Of a stretch of DNA of 64,000 bases, positions 57,741 through 64,000 are shown piece after piece; position 1 is the stretch's first letter, and each line of letters opens with the position of its first letter. The notes beneath the pieces were generated by a model, which did no database searches, was not told where the DNA came from, and saw only the letters and a list, made by a program, of their open reading frames with translations. Where the stretch lies: contig WEDG01001538.1 of the NCBI GenBank assembly GCA_017591395.1, positions 27,125 to 91,124 on the forward strand, written 5' to 3'. Source of the DNA: Schistocephalus solidus (taxonomy: Eukaryota > Platyhelminthes > Cestoda > Diphyllobothriidea > Diphyllobothriidae). A program made the position numbers and the translations under genes.

Positions 57741-58846
57741 ATGATGGTCGCGGGCTCAACTCAGGCATGCAGGATGCATTTTTGAATTCTTGTGTGGTGG
57801 CTTACGAATAAACGAGGGGCTAGGTGTAAGTTACACTACAAGTGGTTTTACACTAGCAGTATATAAATTATCTACTCCGCCTTTTTGAAAATTAATGAAA
57901 GCCCTTGGATAGTTCTTAACTGCGTCTGCTAGTGGAACATGTTAAAATTATTTTTTATAACGAGTTACTCAATATAAATTTCACAATCAGTTAAAAAGAA
58001 TACGGATAATAAATGAATCAGCCTTTTTTGTAGATACTCCTCAGAAACCCAGACGAGCAATAAGAAACTGCATTGGACTGGGAGGCTTTGTAGGCCAATC
58101 CAAGATTTCCAGCAGGGTGCTCGATTTGGAAAACTGTCGGAGGATGCAATTAATTGATTCAATACTTTGACTCAATTAATGTCTATGGACTGTATGTTTC
58201 AGTGCAAAGACTCGATTGAAATCAGTCTTCTTGCTGCTCAATGTTCTGGAAAACGTACTGAAAAAGGTACTACAGGACTTTAAAATATAAAACACCAAAG
58301 AGCACTTGTATTTCTATGTCTCTTTGAAGTCGTTAATGTATTTCTAATTTGCTTGTTCCCAAAAACGTTATAAGGGATGTGTGATTGAGTGAAAATGGTG
58401 AATAGTTCAAACCAGTCGCAGGCGCAAAGAGTGCTATGATGCACAGTGAAAATTTCAAAAGGTCTGCTTAATTTTTTGAGGATAAATATATGTACAAAAT
58501 CACGGAGAACTTACGTTTCCCGCCTCGTTATATGTAGTTGTTGCGGTTGGTCCACACGACCGTCCCTACTTCCTATAATTGCTGATTATTCCCGTGACTG
58601 TTTTTTGTTTTACATGTAGGCAGACTCTATTTTTAAAATATAAACATATCAATGAGACTATTTTCTCAAAAATAATTTATCGCGTTATCTTTTGATTTAC
58701 TGTAACCCATTAAAACTTTTAATGAGACCAAGTGCAGGCAGACTGTTTAAGTTTTCGCAAGAGTTTGTGTGCGGGTGACCGATAAAAGAGTTTTGCACAC
58801 CATTGCTCTCGTATTCGGTAAGCAACTACATCAGTTCTGATAAAAT

Positions 58847-59245
58847 TTAAACTCTTCGTTGAACCTTGCAATGTTTTTGCGGAGTATTCGCCGTGTGTGA
58901 GTCGGTTTGTCGATAACGTTGTGCTGCCCCTAATAGCGAAATTTCGGGATTGCCAGGTACTATGTGCCTTATACAGAGGGGGTACGTTTTTAGCCTTAGT
59001 TTTCTCACCATGCGTACCTTATCGCTGTCAGTGCACTCTCCTGTATGGTCTTGGAATGCAATGGACGGGACATTGCTATCGGTCGGCGCACCCTGTTCTC
59101 CCTCCACCCCTCCTAAGAGTCGTTGTTCGGCAACATCGAAGCTCAGGTGCTGCGCAGCGTAATGCCAGTCAACCCCGTTTTGTGCTAGTGTCACTAGTAA
59201 TTTAAGCAACTGTCTCAGGAAATGCATCGAATTTTTTGTCGACAA
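58847..59245 (-). CDS. Unidentified 132-codon open frame
   Basis: Begins MSTKNSMHFLRQLLKLL and runs through QHLSFDVAEQRLLGGVEGEQ, DSNVPSIAFQDHTGECTDSD and GNPEISLLGAAQRY. I do not recognise it. The left-arm counterpart (25866-26266, plus strand) is broken by one extra G near 26031, so only one arm keeps the frame open. It could be a real exon, a mobile-element remnant or chance. Confidence 0.25.
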   Translation of the reverse strand: MSTKNSMHFLRQLLKLLVTLAQNGVDWHYAAQHLSFDVAEQRLLGGVEGEQGAPTDSNVPSIAFQDHTGECTDSDKVRMVRKLRLKTYPLCIRHIVPGNPEISLLGAAQRYRQTDSHTANTPQKHCKVQRRV

Positions 59246-60286
59246 TGTACGCCTCTACTTTATCGGCAGTGACCCCCAACTTTGGTAAGACTGCGTGCTC
59301 TTGCAGATGAATTCACCACACGCAGTCGATGCAAACGTTTAGGTAGCCCCGCATTCTATTATGCTCGTCAAGCATCGTTGAGACCGCGCAGCCTTTTCAC
59401 GCTTTGTGGGCCCACGCGGAGTGAAGCTTTGGACTCCACAAATGCTACCTAGTAGCAGGGACTCGTGGGCATGTTAAATAGTTCACTAGCGTGTCAATAT
59501 GCATTTTACCCTACGAAAGAATTTTGAACGTTAGGCGTAATGAGGACCCCAGAGACGTGCATGTGTGGTGGGTGAAGATGGTTTGCCGAATAAGGGGTAC
59601 CAATCCACATGTGCCTTTCTTTCCGTTCTGTATGAAATTAGATTAGATATAAAATCAGCATATATCCTTAAAATTTCGATGTTATGCACAGAGTAACTTT
59701 CTCTGGGTCACTCACAGCATAGCCCTTTTGTCATATGAAATGCACTATGCCGCCCACTGGTTTTTGACACAAAACCTCATTATTCTACGCCCTTTATTCT
59801 CCACTTCCGAATTGGTTCTAGTGTTTTTTAAGGCCAACGAACTCAGCGTTCTACTCACGACTACTTCGTCACACGGTTTCCAAGAGGGTATTAACTATTA
59901 CCCTTCGTAATTAGAGAGGCCGACCAGTTTCAATCTCATTAACCAACTACTTTTTAAAGTACATATTAACGTAAAGGACCTTTTAACTTTTTGGTTACCT
60001 CCTTTCCTCTTGGTTTCAAATAAATTAATTTCTTCATCGATCGTATTACTAGTTGTTGCTCTTCATTTTCTTTGAATCTATTTCCCTAATTGCCCATTTT
60101 CTCCCAACCTTTTAGTTGTAGGTTATATTTCTCAACTCATATTAAAATTACTTGCTTTTGTTGTGCTCCAATATGGGTGACTATTACCTAGACCCTTCTG
60201 TTTGATCCGTAATATTTGTACTTCCTGTCAAGAGTTAACTCGTTCGTTTTACTATGTAATCTGTCGTCTCTCACAGACCGTCCACA

Positions 60287-62571
60287 ATGCGTCCAGTTAT
60301 ATACTTCAATCCAATTGCTATACCGAAGACCAAGCATTACGTGTAAGTTGGTTGTAATAACACCTTGCCTAACTGCCTTTCACACTTTAAGACCTCTCTG
60401 GAACCGACATGTGGTCTACCCTAAATTCACTCCCGGTGATCCGCAACTCCGGATGTTCCTTCCCCCCTTTTGGATGAAAATGATTTACCCAGGTAAAGAT
60501 TGCCCCAAGTGCCTCGCCGTCTTTAAGGTCCATCCACAGTATGTTTTGCTCTTTCTACCTAATGCTCTCTCTACCACTTCTAGGATGACTCAGTTCGATG
60601 TAAAGCAGTACTTGGAGAAGATTTATTAAGTGCCTGTCGCCAACGTCCGACTTAAGATGCTCTACCACGATTGTAGGTCCTTGTCTCTCTTGAGTGGCTC
60701 ATAATAATTCCTCTCCTTTATTTCAGTGCCACCCCTTGACGTTGCCGAGGACCCCAAAAGAGCTGCTGGAGCCACCTTGCCCCATTCGCTTCCGCTGGAA
60801 CCCGAACGATATGAGAAGCTAGCGTACGTGCACCTGGTGAGTATTCTAACTTTGAAGTGTTCTGTACCTGATATATTCTTCCTTTTATCTGTCTACTTGC
60901 ACCAAAATTACAGATAAAAAAGTGTGTTAAAGTAAACAAACCCACGGATTCTCAAAACATTTAGCTGCAGAATTTTTTTGACTTGAACACTCCAGATGAG
61001 TGACCCTACCTTCAAAACCTAACCGATCCTGCACATTATTTTAGCGTCATTTAACTACTGGCGTCCTCCGACCTGTAGTCCGTTGTACTAAGTTATAACC
61101 ATCGTTATCAGGTTTGGCTCGTTATTTAGGTAATGGGTAAGTACATGGTAACTGTTGATCTGCAGAGGTGTCCGACAGAACTTTCCTAGTGCTAATGCAC
61201 GTTGACTACAGGATACGGGTTGAATATTTGTCGTCAATATGTTTTGGTTAGTGGGCAGAACATTTTATCATGGAATCGATATAAACGCCGAATGCATCAT
61301 GCATACCCAGAAGTTGCATTTTGATGGTGGACAAAACAACGTAAATGGCAGTTTGACCACTATGCGTGTTTCGCGTTTGTCTTAGTAGAAAATCAACTAG
61401 TATTTAGGCGGTTTCCGGGTTGTCCCGAGGACTGTTGGTGCTGTAACCATGAATACAAAGGTGTCCAAATGAGGTAATACGAACCTGGGACGTAAGTTCG
61501 CAGTAGTTTACAGAAATGAGAAAAGCAATAATTAACCCCCCCCAGGTCTGGATGCTATTTCGTAGGAATTTGTGGGTCTGACAGAAAATGCGTGATCATT
61601 TATCCTTTTTAATTTTTGTTTATTCGACACACGAATCTCATAGGACTTGATTCTCATTACAGCCGCGGTTTTTTACGCCGTTTGTAATTTAGTCAGGCGT
61701 ATCTTCATAATACATACTTTTGGCGTGAACTTTCCGAACTTAATCATTCCAACAGAATTTAGTTCGCATTCAAGTGCTGTCTGGTCCGTTTTGGACTTGT
61801 TAACATCCACATGATACGGTTGCAATCGTATCTGGTCTAATTAACATCACCGAACTCTCGTGAGGGTTACCAGAAGGTACAATTGAATTGGTGTACTCTT
61901 TTATTTCCGACAAAGACCGACTACCATAAATCGAAGAACTTCCAGCTTTCGAACTACCCTTCTTCTTGTCATCCACAGTAAGACGATGATGTTGGATTTA
62001 GTGAACCATTACTGGACACAGACGGTTGACAAACAACATGCTCAAACCACTTCAATATTCCTTCTTGGATGGCCTCAGGCATCCTATCGAAGCTGTCGCA
62101 GCGAGTGTTAACTATCTTTATCGAATCGAGGGCCGTATTTTTCACTTATTGATTGTCAAGTGTCTTCTAGCTTCAGCTCGTCTTTCTCTCACCCCGAAGT
62201 TCCTGTTTTACTCTCCCAAAAGTCTTAGGGTTGCCAAATGTGAACTGTACTGGATGTGGAGTTTTTCGATAACCTGTTTCGTAAAGTTCTTAACTAATGG
62301 ATTTTCGTAAGGGCATTTTTGCTTTTACAACTTTTTAGCCGCCCGGCCACGACTTTGAGTTTCCTGACATCTTCAAGGACAAAAGTCCTTCCGAGGAGCT
62401 AGATCGACTGCTAGAGTGGTACCACACAGGAACTTCAGCCTGCCAAGGAAGATATTGAAGCAGAGGCTAAGGAACTGGAGACTACATCTCAACCGCCTCC
62501 AACGAAGGACCAGCAGAGGCAACATCAAAACATTACCAAGGCCCCGGTGCCCTTCAAAGTGGTTCTCCTGA
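60287..62571 (+). pseudogene. MRPL23: MRPL23 duplicate, disrupted right-arm copy
   Basis: Mirror of 22548-24826; start ATG at 60287 and all splice dinucleotides are kept. Lesions: TAA at 60627-60629 in exon 3 (left TAT AAA, right TAT TAA), truncating after QYLEKIY; one inserted G near 62414 in the last exon; single-base losses near 62526 and 62554. A protein from this copy would lack the C-terminal half. The stop is a substitution, so it does not depend on homopolymer accuracy; the three indels might. Confidence 0.85.
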
Positions 62572-62934
62572 GCCAACAGCTGGGTGGATTTGGTTGGATG
62601 TAGCGAAGCTTTGTACATACGTCTCTTTTAATGCTTTTTGTTCTTGTAATTTAAAAGCATCTATGCATGAATTATGCTTTTTGCTCTCTTTCGATCACCT
62701 CACGCACGTGCTCCTTTTAGATGAACAAAAGAACACCGGGGAATGCGTTTTTAGCTAGCGGTTTCGGGGAGTTGGTATTTTCAGCCGTTTGTTCCTTTAA
62801 CCTCGCGTGCTCAAACAGGGTTGGGTCGAGCACGCAAACAGTTTCGCTCCGCGCGCAGCAGCCAACTAGAGAAGCGGTTCCTTTGCCTATAATGTAAGCC
62901 ATTACGAAGTCCCAGAACTATCTCGCCACATTTG

Positions 62935-63170
62935 CAAATGGCCATTTCTAGTTTATTAGCCGTCATCAGCCAGTCATACCCAACCCCAAATTTGTAATTC
63001 TTGATGCTTGAACCCCGTATGTTAAAGTCCAACAGGATGACGCACGGTCTCAGAGTTTAGAGCGTTGGACTTCTAACCAACACAACGTGTAGTGACATCC
63101 AGGAATTAACCTGGATCGGTTGTGGCTGGCTGATGACGGCTTATGAGCTAGAAATGGTCAGCTCGGTCTC
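62935..63170. mobile_element. Head-to-head pair of hammerhead retroposons, right arm
   Basis: Mirror of 21944-22190; both cores (CTGATGA, GAAA) are present but stem I is damaged in both units. Confidence 0.6.
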
Positions 63171-64000
63171 CTTTATATTTGTTGGTTATTCTTCTCTATG
63201 GAAAGTGTAATGTATGGGGTCTGGTTCGCATTTTTCTCATCACTGTAGATCGACAAATTCGTATGTTTTTGTCCCGCAACGATTGCGAAATTCAGACATC
63301 ATAGCCCGCGGGTTGAGTGAGTGCACAGTGACTCACGGCAATGTTCATCGCGAAATCTTCCTGGGAGTAGCGCGAACCTCTTCACCTGCAATCCTGAGCT
63401 ACGGTACTTCCTAGAAGTCGTATTTGATCCTGCCTCGATTTTATCTATCGCAGAAAGATTAAATGAGCCTCACCCAGTAGGGACGGTAGCATCTCCGGTT
63501 GTTTATCCATTCATCGGTGAATAATCAAAATGATTCAGTCCATGTGGCTTCATTCCCGGTGGCAGATTTTTACATTGAAGCCGAGCGTTAGTACTTTTCA
63601 AGTCGTCTGCTGACCACGCACTACCTTGATTGCTGCAACGCCCAACTTTATCAGTAGTGACGTATCCTTGCAATTCCTAATCACGGATGTCATTGGCGGT
63701 AAGTGGTGCGTGTTCCTGTGTTGAAAGTCGTGATCTCTAGTTAAGTCAGAAACCTCGTTCCACCTTAAAAGCAGTTGTGGGATCTGCTTTAGTCCTCATC
63801 GAACCTGTTTTACGTTGGAATATCGATAAAAGGAACTCTACGCGCTGGCGCCGTTATCCTACAGCGTCCTCCAGTTGTTATATTTATCCCATTTTTCGTC
63901 TGTCCGGATAGCAAAGCCATCCTATCAGTCCTGCAGTTTAGATTGTTTTCATGGTATTCGCAGTTTTGCAGTCGGTATGAGAAGCGATAGCGCGTACGGT

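Larger units (their letters stand above)
45415..64000 (-). repeat. Right arm of giant inverted repeat
   Basis: Reverse complement of 44129-21105, shorter by about 4.4 kb because of left-only segments. It continues to the last base of the window (T64000 pairs with A21105), so its true end is not visible. Confidence 0.95.

Noticed and set aside
21105..64000. CRISPR array, integron or prophage interpretation of the repeats
   Set aside because: The window has spliced genes and LINEs; the repeats are mobile elements and an inverted duplication, with no regular spacer pattern.

Overview
The window is eukaryotic and most likely comes from a flatworm, probably a diphyllobothriidean tapeworm (Spirometra, Dibothriocephalus or Schistocephalus type). 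The evidence is very short introns (31-49 nt) mixed with multi-kb introns, sparse genes, and retroelement families I associate with those genomes: a LINE whose RT C-terminal region is fused to C2H2 zinc fingers, CR1-like LINEs and a Penelope-like fragment. The species is inference; no database was searched.

Layout. 1-2071: no gene seen. 2072-15432, + strand: a complete seven-exon erlin gene (SPFH/prohibitin-domain ER membrane protein). Its last intron is 11 kb and holds a Tc1/mariner relic, a hammerhead-ribozyme retroposon, two copies of a dispersed repeat and a foldback element. 16.2-19.6 kb: a repeat cluster, a zinc-finger LINE 3' portion (478-codon ORF, - strand) and the 3' tail of a CR1-like LINE.

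From 21.1 kb to the right edge the window is one giant imperfect inverted repeat. The left arm (21105-44129) is matched in reverse complement by the right arm (45415-64000, running off the window), around a 1.3-kb asymmetric spacer with a broken Penelope-like fragment and the zinc-finger end of a LINE. Each arm carries one copy of a five-exon gene for mitochondrial ribosomal protein L23. The left copy is open throughout. The right copy has a premature stop and frameshifts. The arms also share a CR1-like LINE, zinc-finger LINE fragments, hammerhead-bearing retroposons and nested foldbacks. They differ by a 3.85-kb segment, a retroposon of about 300 bp and a 336-bp segment, all present only on the left, and by a longer (TA)n tract on the right.

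The observation most worth following is a tRNA-headed retroposon family carrying a hammerhead ribozyme motif (CTGANGA and GAAA cores, six-bp stem I). It occurs both as partial head-to-tail dimers and as recurrent head-to-head pairs. The two host genes show no functional link to each other; most of the remaining sequence is mobile-element-derived.
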